A program made the translations under genes and the position numbers. From Tricholomella constricta (Eukaryota > Basidiomycota > Agaricomycetes > Agaricales > Lyophyllaceae), in NCBI GenBank assembly GCA_013368375.1, contig JAACJP010000011.1, forward strand, positions 310,001-374,000: a DNA stretch of 64,000 nucleotides. The letters run 5' to 3'. This document shows positions 47,354-58,028 of the stretch, piece by piece. The notes under the pieces were generated by a model, which worked only from the letters and a program-made list of their open reading frames with translations, searched no databases and had not been told where the DNA came from. The number at the start of each line of letters is the position of its first letter. Positions within the stretch are counted from its first letter, which is position 1.

Positions 47354-48767
47354 CAGCTGTTTCGGTTAGCGCAATTGCCCCACACTGCTTGATTTTGACC
47401 GTCAATTCGCCTTGCGTCGTTAGAATACTAGGTAGGCTCTTACATCGTCCTTCTCAAAGATTACTGCTTTAGCTTTACCAAAGCCACAATCCCGAAGCGA
47501 GGTCCGTTCTATCGAGTTCAATCGCGCTCTCTTACTGGACTTCCTGGCGACGCTTGAAGCTCTCGCTTTCGAGTCCCGGCCTGGTGTGCTTCAAACTTGA
47601 CGAGTCTTCGGTGTCATAGGGCATTGATTCTTTGCTCCATATCTCCTGGGTCCATGAAAGTCTCCATCACGGCGATGTTTTGGGTATACAGATGCAATCC
47701 ACTCTATGCGGTCAGGTGCAGCCTGAAGAGATTACAATCACGAACTTCCTCTTTATCCGAATCATGAGGACTCTTCATATCGCGACAGCGCTACCACATT
47801 CCTGGTCACTGGCATGCCTTGATGGACTGAATTGCAGGTGAAGAAGCACCTTCTGACAGTAGCTCAGAGCCTTCCTTGCGTCGTGATTGGTACTTGAAAA
47901 GATCTGACACTTATGGCGAGGGCGAGTGGACTCTTCTTCCGCGATGTTGCATATGTTCAACCGAGTGTATGTTAAAAGACGGGCAGCTATTGGCGGGCAA
48001 AACCTCGGGACGACTCATCCGATAAGCTCCGGCCCACCTGTGTTATGAGTACCACTCCAGTATACCTCATATGTTTTCGTCAGATCAGATGCTAGTGAGT
48101 GATAAATAAATGACATAGTCTCCGGATGACAGTCAAACTCGCAAAACTTAGTGTCAGCACACGCCAAGGACATCAGGCGAACATCAATAGCATCCTCCTC
48201 ATGGCCCGCGGCTTCAGATACTATCTTGCGTTGCGGCTGTAACGCCATGATAATGAGTTTCGTATGATCCACCACGATACTGGGACACAGCCATCGGCAG
48301 GATCATCGCTTCTCTTTGGACTACCTGTTAGATACTCGAAGATCTGTTACCGATGTACGATATTTCCACTGGGCCTCTTTAAACCAACTTTACTTCAAAC
48401 CTGTGTTGGAAGATGGCCACATCACAGCACAGGGCAAAGCTGCGCCTCTTCATACCGTTAGGCCGGGTGAGTCGCATCACGGCTCGTCCACTTGCGCTCG
48501 TATTTGGCCGAAGCCTAATGGTGTCGCCGACGACACACAAAGACGTTATTAGCCGTTATTGTGCACAAATGTGACGATGCCTTCTGTTCTTCTTTTGTAC
48601 TTGGCATCCATGTCTCCATGTGTTGCGTCGCTGCATGATCTTTGCACGCTCTTCGAACCTCCACAACCGCCAGTTGGGAGATCTCCCAAGAAGGTCGATG
48701 AGGCGCATAAAAAGGAGGCATAAATGTCTCAACGACATACCAGCAATTTATTGACGATCGACTCTTC
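47354..48767. other. intergenic region right of the retrotransposon
   Basis: The first five bases (CAGCT) are the second target duplication. The remaining 1.4 kb shows only short frames and holds the promoter of the second LVIVD-type gene. Confidence 0.5.
48704..48713 (+). promoter_or_regulatory. TATA-like box of second LVIVD-type gene
   Basis: GCATAAAAAG lies about 55 nt before the ATG at 48768, corresponding to the TATA box of copy 1. Confidence 0.5.
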
Positions 48768-50625
48768 ATGATGTGGTCTTTGTTGCTCTGGACTTTAGCT
48801 GGCACTAGCGGCTCATTTGCACTTGAAACCATCTGGAACCCTACGCGCAAAGCAGCCTACTTCAATGGTGATGTGCACGAAGCCATCATGAAAAACAAGA
48901 CAGCCAGGTTCGCAGCTCGAAGGGCCTCTGGAGATTACATTTCTGCCCAGTATGCTGCGCTAGCTTTTACTCCCTGTGTCAACGGCCAGTCTTTTTTGGA
49001 AATCAACCTCTTAGAGTCGACGCTCAACGTGTACGCGAATTTATAGGTCGCACCGGCGAATTCAAATGCAACAACATCGATTTGTATTCTTTCAAGTCGC
49101 ACGCAGAGCTCGGGAGTCCGACTGGGGAGGGCAGGTAAGGAGCTTGAACTTCAATGCGCTGATCCTGGTCCTGAAAAGAATGACTCAGCTCTAGTTGGGG
49201 CTGGGAGTACGCAGGCCGTGACTTTGCTATCATCGCACAATCGGACGGAGCAGCTTTCGCAGAGATCCTCCCGTCTGGTGAACTCGATTACCTCGGCCGC
49301 CTTCCAAGGACCCAAGGTGCTGCTGCATCTATCTGGAGAGGTTCGTCTTGATCCCCCATTGAATTCACTATATTCAATCATCGCATCCATCCCTTCACAG
49401 AAATTCGCGTGTCCGGAAACATCGCAGTTATCGGATCCGAGGCATCCAACCACCACATCCAGTTCTTTGATCTCACCAAGCTCCTTACCATTACGCCAGC
49501 GCAAAAACCCAAGACGTTCGACCCCACTACGGATGCTTCTATTTTCGGAGGACTTCCTACCGGCCGTACTCACAACGTTGTCGTCAATCCCGACCTGCCG
49601 TACGTGGTTTCGGTTGGCAGCGCGCCACGAACTAGCCAGTTTGGTGCAGGTCTCGTTTTCATCGACATCAGGGACCCAGCAAACCCGACGTTAATGGGAT
49701 ACCAAGCTCAGGATGGATACGTTCATGAGTAAGAGCCACAATACTGCGTTCCGTTTATTTTTTTGAGGGTGACCCTGTGTCTGCGCCCAGCGCGCAGTGC
49801 CTTCTTTACCGTGGACCAGACGCCAGATTCCAGGGAAAGGATATTTGTTATGGGTATAATGAAGACACCTTGACGATCTACGGTAAGTCTGCCACTTGGT
49901 ATTATCTAGGGGCTGTATCTGATCGACCCCATCAAGATGTCACCAACAAGGCCAATGCAACTATTATCTCGCGCACGAGCTACACGGGCGCTAGCTACAC
50001 ACACCAAGGGTGAGCTACTCACTGACGCTTGCCCCGACTCAAATAATGTGAAAGCCGCATCTAGCTGGGTTCTCGATCCGAACGATCAACGCTTCCTTGT
50101 CCTCGACGACGAGTACGATGAGTACGACATGGCTGGATTGGCCAAGGATGGCTTCCCGGTAACATACATCTGGGACATCAGCGATCTCACCAAGCCTGTC
50201 CTCACTGGGCACTATAAGTCAAGCGTGAAGGGTATTGATCACAACCAGTACGTCGCCAACGGCAAGTCTTACCAGGTCTGCAGTTCCATCCCACGATCGG
50301 GCTTTCGTGACCTTACTCCCTCTGTTCTGGATAGTCCAACTATGGCGCCGGCCTAAGGATCCTCGACGTCAGTTCAATCCCAAGTGACCCCACCGGTGCT
50401 GGTGTGCGCGAGATTGGCTTCTTTGATATTTACCCCGAGGACGACAACGCTACTGGCGGTGGCATCGTTGACTTTGTTGGAACGTGGTCTTCATATGGTC
50501 TGTACAAGTCTGGCTGGATCCTCATCAATACAATCGAACGTGGCGCCGTGCGTAAATTTGTCGCATTTGAAATCCTGATCTGATGTGTTGTCCTCCAGTA
50601 TGTCGTGAAATACACTGGAAATTGA
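48768..50625 (+). CDS. secreted choice-of-anchor-B / LVIVD-repeat type protein, copy 2
   Basis: Nine exons (48768-48984, 49047-49134, 49189-49340, 49401-49728, 49791-49882, 49937-50009, 50065-50275, 50335-50547, 50599-50625) give 466 residues. Exons 2-9 have exactly the same lengths as in copy 1 (88, 152, 328, 92, 73, 211, 213 and 27 nt) and exon 1 differs by one codon. The signal peptide (MMWSLLLWTLAGTSGSFA) and the propeller-like segments are conserved (GNIAVIGSEASNHHIQFFDL, GLVFIDIRDPANPTLMGYQ). Intron 1 would start with GC instead of GT (48985), where copy 1 has GTAAGG. If this donor is not used, translation would stop soon after exon 1. An ATG at 48771 is an alternative start. Function unknown. 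Confidence 0.83.
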
Positions 50626-50679
50626 CCTTGAATGGAGGGGGATAAGCAGTTATATACCAGGTGGGAGGGACAAATGATC

Positions 50680-51479
50680 TTATGTAGGATACAGGAACCT
50701 TAGGAATGAACGGGTTTTACCATGTGAAGTTCCCATTTCCTCCCCCTCATGTGAGCCGGATATAAGCCGCTGGACCAGAGTCCTGACGAGGATCTCAACG
50801 TTCTCTCCGGTTTTGGCCGACGTCTCAAAAAAATCACAACCCAGCTGTCGGGCAAGGGCTGCGCCTTCCTCCGTTGATATGTCTCGCCTATTCTCCAGGT
50901 CGCATTTATTTCCTACCAGGGCACAGATGGTCATGGGCTCTCGTTTGGCCTCACGGATCATCTTGTAGTGATTGATAATATCCTCGAAGGTGACTCTCCT
51001 TGTAATGGAGTAGGTAAGGATGAATGCTTGCCCCTCTCTGTTTTTTTTTTTCAGTGTATGCTTTGGAGGATAAAGAATGAACGAACGAACTCTAGGATAT
51101 CAACGACTTCTTCGAAGTTGGCTGTCAGCTATGTCAGCCTACTTCCAGGAAATCGGCGTGTCCTACGTACATGGAGGTGACCAGTCAACGAGTGTCGTAG
51201 GGACAGCATTTCCCTCCACAACGACGTCTCTATGATAGGAAGTCTCCAATGGTGGGTTCGTTACATCCCGACCTGTTTCATGTGTCAGGTATGAGGCAGG
51301 ACCTGCGAGAGACAGACCGTACGAAACGCATTATGTCCAAACTGCGCGGCTGATTGATTAAATCGTTATACCGACCTGGCGTAAACAGTACTCACTTGAT
51401 ATGCAAGAGAGGTTTTTCCAACGCGCTCATCGCCGACCAGTATGATCCTCCAAGATTTCTGAAATTGGGGGTTGACCAT
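50680..51479 (-). pseudogene. Ras-like small GTPase, probably inactivated
   Basis: Exon 1 (51479-51396) gives MVNPQFQKSWRIILVGDERV plus GKTS, a perfect P-loop. The last exon (51037-50680) gives FILTYSITRRVTFEDI, LVGNKCDLENRRDIS and FFETSAKTGENVEIL, the Ras G4 and G5 motifs, in good order. Exon 2 (about 51272-51171) is damaged: CNEPTIGD and HRDVVVEGNAVPTTLVD are in different frames, consistent with one extra base near 51240. The junction from exon 1 is also out of phase, giving a stop after three codons. The switch II DTAGQE is replaced by DWSPPS. The tail lacks a visible CaaX box. Minor exons were placed at 51121-51091. A divergent but functional gene with unusual splicing is less likely. Confidence 0.6.
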
Positions 51480-51992
51480 GAATCAAAAGGACATGAGGAC
51501 CCGGTCCAGGCCACTGTGCCAGATGACTAGATTATGCAGCCAACCCCTGCTTCTGATAGTCGGTCAAGAGACCCTAGACGCATGCCCTTTTGACAGTTGA
51601 ACGGAATACTGCCCCGGGAAGGGCACAGAGGCCAATGAACGTGATGACAATGGCAGATCGAGCTGATGTAAATTGTCACCCTGAAGCAGCAGACCAGCAG
51701 ACCCCTCTGGTGATCCGGCAACGAAGTGAAGCTGTGAATCTATAAGGATGTCGGTGAAAGGCCACTCTGATCGCTATACGGCGATGGTGGCGGCGCGATG
51801 TTGGGATTCGATTGGCATGATGTCCAAATCCAAGAGATTCCGAGTCAGGAGCCACAGCCGACCGTGACTAACATCGTTCCCAACCGTTACCACTAACCTC
51901 AAACTACCTCGGTTCTCATCCCCATTCTACTTATACAATCGCAGTCGCTCCCCGGCGGATAGCTGCATCTCTTCCGATACCCAGTGAACTCC
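51480..51992. other. intergenic region upstream of CAB2
   Basis: This 513-bp divergent spacer lies between the Ras-like remnant and CAB2. No feature was recognised. Confidence 0.5.
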
Positions 51993-53346
51993 ATGACCAC
52001 CTCGGATCCAACGTCGTTCTCGGCTGAGGAGTATTTCGCAACGCAACCACCGCCTCCTACTCTCGAGCACGATATCAGTGGCGTCAGGGACTTTGTAGCC
52101 AGGCAGGCCAAAGAAGGCAGAAAGGTTGTGCTGGTCACGGTACGCAAGGTTAAGCTCGGAATCACAGAGGTGTCTGATAGATGAATTCAAGAGCGGAGGC
52201 ACGACGGTGCCTTTGGAGCTCAATGTGTGAGCGCGCTCAGCTGTAACGCGCCCTTTCCAGATGGTTGACGTTCATTCCGGCATTATAGAGTGCGCTTTTT
52301 GGATAACTTCAGTGCTGGTGCGATCTCTTCAGACTCCTTTATCTAAATTTGACGCAATGATATCAATTATTCAGGGACGCGAGGTGCTACCTCTGCAGAA
52401 TACTTTCTGAAAGCAGGATATGCCGTCATCTTCATGCATAGGCAGTTCAGCTTGCAGCCCTACAGCAGGCATTACTCCCACTCCACCAACCCGTTCCTTG
52501 ATTTTCTGGAGATCGAGCCCTCGGCCGATGGCACTATCTCCCCTCCAGCAATCTGTGTGACGCGCAACATGCGACAGGACTTGCTCGAAGTACTGACGGC
52601 CTACAAATCGGTGCACGCTGCCGAGACACTTCACACCATGACCTTTGTCACGGTGAACGATTATCTATGGCTTTTGCGAGCTGTCACCCAGGAACTTTGT
52701 GTCTTAGGAAAAAAATCGATGTACTATCTCGCTGCCGCAGTCAGCGATTTTTTCCTGCCTCGACAGAAAATGGTTGGTCGCTCCTCTTGTTCTACGAGGT
52801 TAACGTGCTTACTAGGTCATTATCGCAGTCGGAGCATAAGATCCAATCCGGGAAGGGCAGTTTACATATCGAGATGGATCAAGTGCCGAAGATTTTGAAA
52901 CCAATGGTGGTTGAATGGACGAAGGGAGAGGGGTTCATTGTTTCTTTCAAGGTTTGTCCTCCTCATCGCTCAGCCCCAAATGCAACTCATCCACTATTGT
53001 GTAGTTGGAAACAGATGGACAACTGCTGGTTCCCAAAGCGCGTGCTGCGCTAGACCGCTACGGCCATCAGGTAGTCATCGGAAACGATCTTCACCGCCGC
53101 AAGTTCGAGGTCGTGTTCGTTTCGCGCAAATCGCTCCCCCCTCTCCCACCAGGTGTAGAGCCCGAGCCTCTTCCAGAACAAGAACTCGAGGACCCGATCT
53201 CGACGACCTTTGTTGAGACATGGATACGGATCCCCGTTCCGACCTCCTCCCCGAACCCCGCCACAAACCAAGTCAAGGAGATTGAGGAGGATATTGTTGC
53301 CGAGCTGGTCAGACGACACGAGCGCTGGGTTGAGGAGGCGCGATAG
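51993..53346 (+). CDS. CAB2: phosphopantothenate--cysteine ligase (coenzyme A synthesis)
   Basis: Six exons (51993-52139, 52192-52226, 52289-52317, 52375-52772, 52829-52951, 53005-53346) give 357 residues. The protein joins 4'-phosphopantothenate and cysteine in the second step of CoA synthesis. Motifs: SGGTTVPLELNVVRFLDNFS spread over three exons, AGTRGATSAEYF, YYLAAAVSDFF, and KLETDGQLLVPKARAAL, which is typical of eukaryotic PPCS (DFP family). Two very small exons (35 and 29 nt) carry the nucleotide-binding glycine motif, so automatic predictions may miss them. It should be a cytosolic dimer. Identity is secure. Confidence 0.94.
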
Positions 53347-53632
53347 AAATGTAAGGGAACCCTGATATTACGTTCCCAGAAGCGTAGAGGTGTACGAAGT
53401 AAATAAGACAGAAATCTATCGGAAAGGAATACATAAAGTACAAGCCAGCTACTTACCTGTTGATATAAGCGCGTCTTGTTTACACTCTGTTTCTTGTTGA
53501 GAATACTTCACTTTGTTACACCCACATTCATTGCGCCCACTATTGCGGGCTTCCTTTCATTTCTCTGACATATCTTCGCTGTTCATTCGAAGTAAAGAAT
53601 ACCATTTAACACCAGCCGTCACGCTCTTCATT

Positions 53633-54498
53633 ATGGCCCGTCTTCCCAGTCGTACAACCCAGCAAGAGTCCCGCCCAGCGCTGCCCGTCGCGCTCCCTGT
53701 TTCCCTTCTTGCAGCCTTGCAACCCCGTAAATCAAGATATCGATCGGCGTTCCTCGTCCTCGCCATTCTACTTTCAATAAGCACCTACCTCCTCGTTCGA
53801 CCGTCATGGTCTCTCTCGCTACATAAAGACACACCGGCTGTGGACCAGCTGGCCGTGGCACTTGAGAGCGCGCGAAACTCTCGTCTATCCGGGACAACCA
53901 GGAAACACAAAAAGATATTCAATTCTGGAGAGCAAGTGAGACTAGATCCTTCTCAGGAGCTCGCCGCAATATCTAGTTTCCTAGCGAGCCTCCCACAGAA
54001 TATCATTCCACTGTCGGTCGACCCATCTGTGACGATCGACCCTCAACTCGTCCTCGATTTCGATACACGTAGCGTTCGGGCAATGGAGGAAGTCCGGCAT
54101 ATCGTTGCTGACGTTTGGCTGAGAAACCCTGTGTTCCTCTATTCCAAGGTGAGCATCATCAGTCAAGCATAACAAACTAGCCAGGACTAAACCCAATATT
54201 CCATTCTTAGCTATATTCCCCAGCTTCGCGGGAAATCAAGGCAATGCTCGGAAAGATGAACCTTCGGCCAACCCCTACAATCATGGATGTTGATATCCGG
54301 GATGACGCTGAGGTTCTCGAACCCATTATACGTCGCCTTACGTCGTCATCCGAGCTGCCTGTTCTCCTCGTCGGTGGCAAGCCCGCTGGCTCGATAGAGG
54401 AAATACGCCTCCTCGACCGGAGTGGCGAGTTGCGTAAAATGGTCGCAGCCTCGGGCGCGGTTATTGATGGGTCCAAGAAGAAGAAGCACAGGCACTAG
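53633..54498 (+). CDS. membrane-anchored glutaredoxin-like protein lacking the active-site Cys
   Basis: Exons 53633-54148 and 54211-54498 (phase 0) give 267 residues. A single membrane helix (FLVLAILLSISTYLLV, residues about 41-57) follows a short cytosolic N-terminus, as in secretory-pathway Grx6/Grx7 of yeast. The C-terminal domain has glutaredoxin features: VFLYSKLYSPASREIKAML, a central acidic loop, then LPVLLVGGKPAGSIEEI, corresponding to the TVP-F/I and GG--hG segments. The expected CPYS/CGFS active site reads SPAS, so the redox cysteine is missing. The tail is basic (KKKKHRH). An in-frame upstream start (53513) is possible, but the ATG at 53633 gives a sensible membrane protein. It may be a non-catalytic member. 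Confidence 0.8.
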
Positions 54499-55052
54499 AA
54501 CGCCACCATACAGGTACAACATTTCTGTCCCTCCGACGCTTCCTCATGGTCCACGACACATGCCATTCCACACTGCACAGCACTCGCATTAGATGCCATA
54601 CGAACACTCTCCTCTTCTAGGGGAATTCTAACGACGTCACGATATCTAGTACTTGCTATCATACTCTGCTTATTGGGATTAATGATCTTAATACGCTTAT
54701 TAGCTTCCATGACGTTGTAGTATTACCTTCGGCATCGCACCCCATATAAAGGCTCTTCCGGGGTTCTGTCTGTTCTTTCCGTCTTGCGATCTTCTTGTGT
54801 TGACGTTCGTATCCTTACTCTCCTTGTCTGTTAGGAATTGAGATAGAAATCGTGGACAAAGAGTTTTTAAGCATGTATATGATTATAACATTAGGATGTC
54901 ATCTTCGATGAAAAAGGAACGATGGTGTACGTTCTGGGCACCGGGTATCATGTAGTGTTATGCAACTTGATATATGTAAATTGTGAAGAAAAGAAATTCA
55001 ATGCTCTCACCGCCAATCTCGTGAAAGAATGCGAAACGACGAGCGTTCGAGA
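54499..55052. other. convergent intergenic region
   Basis: About 550 bp of 3' UTR-type sequence lies between the glutaredoxin-like gene (+) and SEC2 (-). No gene was seen. Confidence 0.55.
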
Positions 55053-58028
55053 TCACTGCCTGAACGCCCCGATACGTGCCCAGAACATTTCCTCTTTCAA
55101 CCGGACAATCTCTTTCCACGTCCTTTCCTCCCAAGTCGTATCTCCGATGTAAGACTCCCTGTCGTCTTCAGGCTTCTTCTCGCAGTCATCGTCGGGTTTT
55201 GCGTCCGTAGAGACTACAGCAAACTTCTCCTTGTCGTCCTTCGTTTCCTCAAGCTTCGCCTCCTCTTCGACCTTCTCCTCAGGCTCGCCACCATTCATAA
55301 ACAGAACAACGTTGCCCACCGACGTGGTTGCCGCTTCAACTCCGTTTACAGGGGATCCTGCCGCCTCGCTCGCCTTTTCTGACTCGGCCTCTTTCTCAGA
55401 CGGTGCAAGGTTCCCAGCCTCCTCAGCTTGAGCCTCTTCCACATTCGCGGCGACAGGCGTGACGTCGGCCGCAGTGGAGATTTCTTCCTCGCGAGCAGGA
55501 GATGGCTTGGGATGCGGTACCATCTCTGGTGCAGACTTCTCCAGAACTTCCTCAGACGTCGCTGGTGCATCAGTCGAGGGTGCTGGGTCTTCGCTAGAGT
55601 GAGGAGCAGAGCCTCCCGCGGATGATTCCTGGCCAGCAACCTTCGCTTCCTGGTCCACGGGCGCATCGGCCTGTTCTACCTTAGCCACGGTGGTGTCGGG
55701 CTTGTTCTCAGGAACACCGTCTTCGTCCTTGGACTCTGCGATAGGTTCCGGAGCATCCGTGTTTACTGGGGTCGCAGGACGGGAACCACCATCCGCCAAT
55801 GAACGCGACACGCGGGCAGCGGCTCTTCTTGGGAGAGGAGGCGGCATAGGGCTACCAGGGGCAACGGCGGCAGGAACAGCAGCAGGAGCGATCACGGGGG
55901 TTTGCGGGCGCGATTCAGGCAGAGGCACGCTCGCTGGTGTCATCGGCCTGCGCGGTGGCCTCGGCGGTAAGGCGGGCTCCTTTGCAGTCGCGACTGAGGG
56001 CTCCGGAGCAGGAGTGGTCTCAGGCAGAGGCTTCTCTACGACTGCGGTTGGCTGATGACGTACTTCACTTCGCTTGGGCAGCGGCGGCGGCACGGGATGT
56101 TTGACGGGAGCGTTGGCCTCTTTCACTGTGCGGTGCACGGGAGGCGGGGGCGGGGGGAGTCGTCGTTGTTCGATTGGCTTAGGCTCGGGAGGCGGAGGCG
56201 GAGCCTGTGCGGCTCTTTTTGCCTTGTCCTTGTCCCCTTCGCCCCAGCTGGTGGCCCGTTCGCCCAAGACACTCGCCATGCCCCACAGACCCCTGCGCCG
56301 CGGAGGTACGGGGGGCTTCTCCCCAGTCGGCGACGTAGCAATGGTGGGAGGCAGTAGGGTGGGCACTTCCTCTTCCCAGACCTTGTCGACGACGCCTGTC
56401 CGCACGAATGCCCATAGCGTGCATGTGGTGCGAAGGCGTGATAGACACCACTTGTTCGTGCAAAGGGGATATATTGTCGAGGATTGAGGGGTAGTGCTCG
56501 AAATGTGCGAGTTGTTATTGTGAGTGAGGTGAGATGATGATGCAGTAGAGGGAGCGGAAGGAGTTGTTCTGGGTGGCGGGGGTGTCGAGGTGGACGATGT
56601 GCTTGAGGACTGAGAGGCCAGTCTGAATATGTAAACTTGAGGCGGCGATAGTTGTTGGAATGTCTGAATGCCAGAAGGGGGAGTAGGCGGTTGCGAGTTG
56701 TTCGAAGAACTAGAGTAGCTTGTTGAATGCGAGGGCTTCTTGAAGAGGGAGGCGGACCAAGACGAAGAATTTGAATTCGACTGGCCGAGAATTGGGGGTT
56801 GCGGACGGGAGTGGCTGTGACTACCCTCCGGCAGTGAGAATATATGAGTTCCACATAGAGCACATGATATATTACTGTTGTTGCTGTTGGAACCTAGGGT
56901 CCCGGACTCTTGTAAAAGAGTAGCCGACGACATTGGCTCGATCATAAGCTGTCCATTATGTATAGCAGCAAGCACGGACCGGCGGGAGAGCCAGTTAAGA
57001 GAAGGTGCGAAGTCTAGGCGGACTGTAGGTTCCCTGGAAGAAAGCAGGCAGTGTTAGAGATTGTAAGGACAATGAGTGACAGAGACTGACGAATCTTCGT
57101 TCAAGAGCCTCGCGAGGAATGGTAGAGGTAATAGTGTGGTCATGGCAGGGGGTTGAGGGGAGGTCGGGTGCACAGACCGAAGGTGTGCCACAAAGAGTAG
57201 GAATTCTTGATATGGGAGATGCGAGCTTAGCAGTCGTATGGAACGAATTGGACTTTCGCGTTTCTCCACATGCTTTCCCTTGCCCATCGCTACCAGGGCT
57301 GTTTCGGCCTTTCGTTCAGCCGCCTCTTTCTCGGCCTGCAGAGCCTGCATCTGCTGCTGCATCACCCCAACTACTTCCTCTGCGCCTTTCAGGGCACGTT
57401 CGGCATCTGTGACCTTCCGCTCGCTGAGGTGTTGAGCGAACCGCGCTTCTGCTACCATCGTGTTCGCCTGACCGAAAAGCGTTGCGCTGAGGTCATCCAG
57501 ATCTTTCTCTATGTCGTGGCGAGCACTTTCCGCCTGGCCCCTCTGTGCCGCCTCCTCGGTGGCCTTCTCCATCAATCGATTCAATTCCGCAGTGACATGG
57601 GATTTCTCGACCAAAAGTCCGGTGTTTAGCGCAGAGAGATGTTGCGTACGCTCAAGCTCCAGTTGGGATATTTTGAGCGAAGAAGACCGGACGGTAGCTG
57701 ATGCCACATGAAGGTCGTCTTCCAGGTCAGAGACTCTGTCATACGAATTGACAAGTTTGGTGTTCAGTTGGGTGACCTGGGAAAATAGATCCTGGATTTG
57801 AGAGCGCAAAGATGCAATTACCATCTCCTGCGCATCAGGGTCTGAATGAGCTCGGTATCGTTTATCATGAGTCGTCGTGCCATTCGTTGTGCCATTCGTC
57901 GTGCCATTCGTCGTGGTACTCGTTCCATTGATCTTCGGGCTGTCCGCCGCCGTTTCTACCTCGGTAGGTACTTCAGGAGCTTCGATAGTTTTCTGCTCTT
58001 CCTGAGAATCCTGAGGAGCTTCAGCCAT
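55053..58028 (-). CDS. SEC2: Rab guanine-nucleotide exchange factor Sec2/Rabin8 family
   Basis: Exons 58028-57091 and 57033-55053 join in phase 2 (TC|G) to give 972 residues. The N-terminal coiled coil matches the Sec2p domain (QIQDLFSQVTQLNTKLVNSY, LERTQHLSALNTGLLVEKSH, DLDDLSATLFGQANTMVAEA), which exchanges GDP on Sec4/Rab8 during delivery of secretory vesicles. A conserved C-terminal part spans the intron (PYQEFLLFVAHLRS, LAAIHNGQLMIEPM) and includes CALCGTHIF, a possible zinc-binding pair, with a second Cys set downstream (PLCTNKWCLSRLRTTC). The remaining ~400 residues are Pro-rich (many PPPLP/PPVPPR motifs suited to SH3 domains) and acidic. An NGTT repeat lies near the N-terminus. The gene is divergent from the HMG-box gene. 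Confidence 0.92.
57873..57916 (-). repeat. 12-bp minisatellite coding for NGTT repeats in SEC2
   Basis: Repeated cgtcgtgccatt-like units encode consecutive Asn-Gly-Thr-Thr, each a possible glycosylation sequon, but the protein is cytosolic. Confidence 0.75.
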
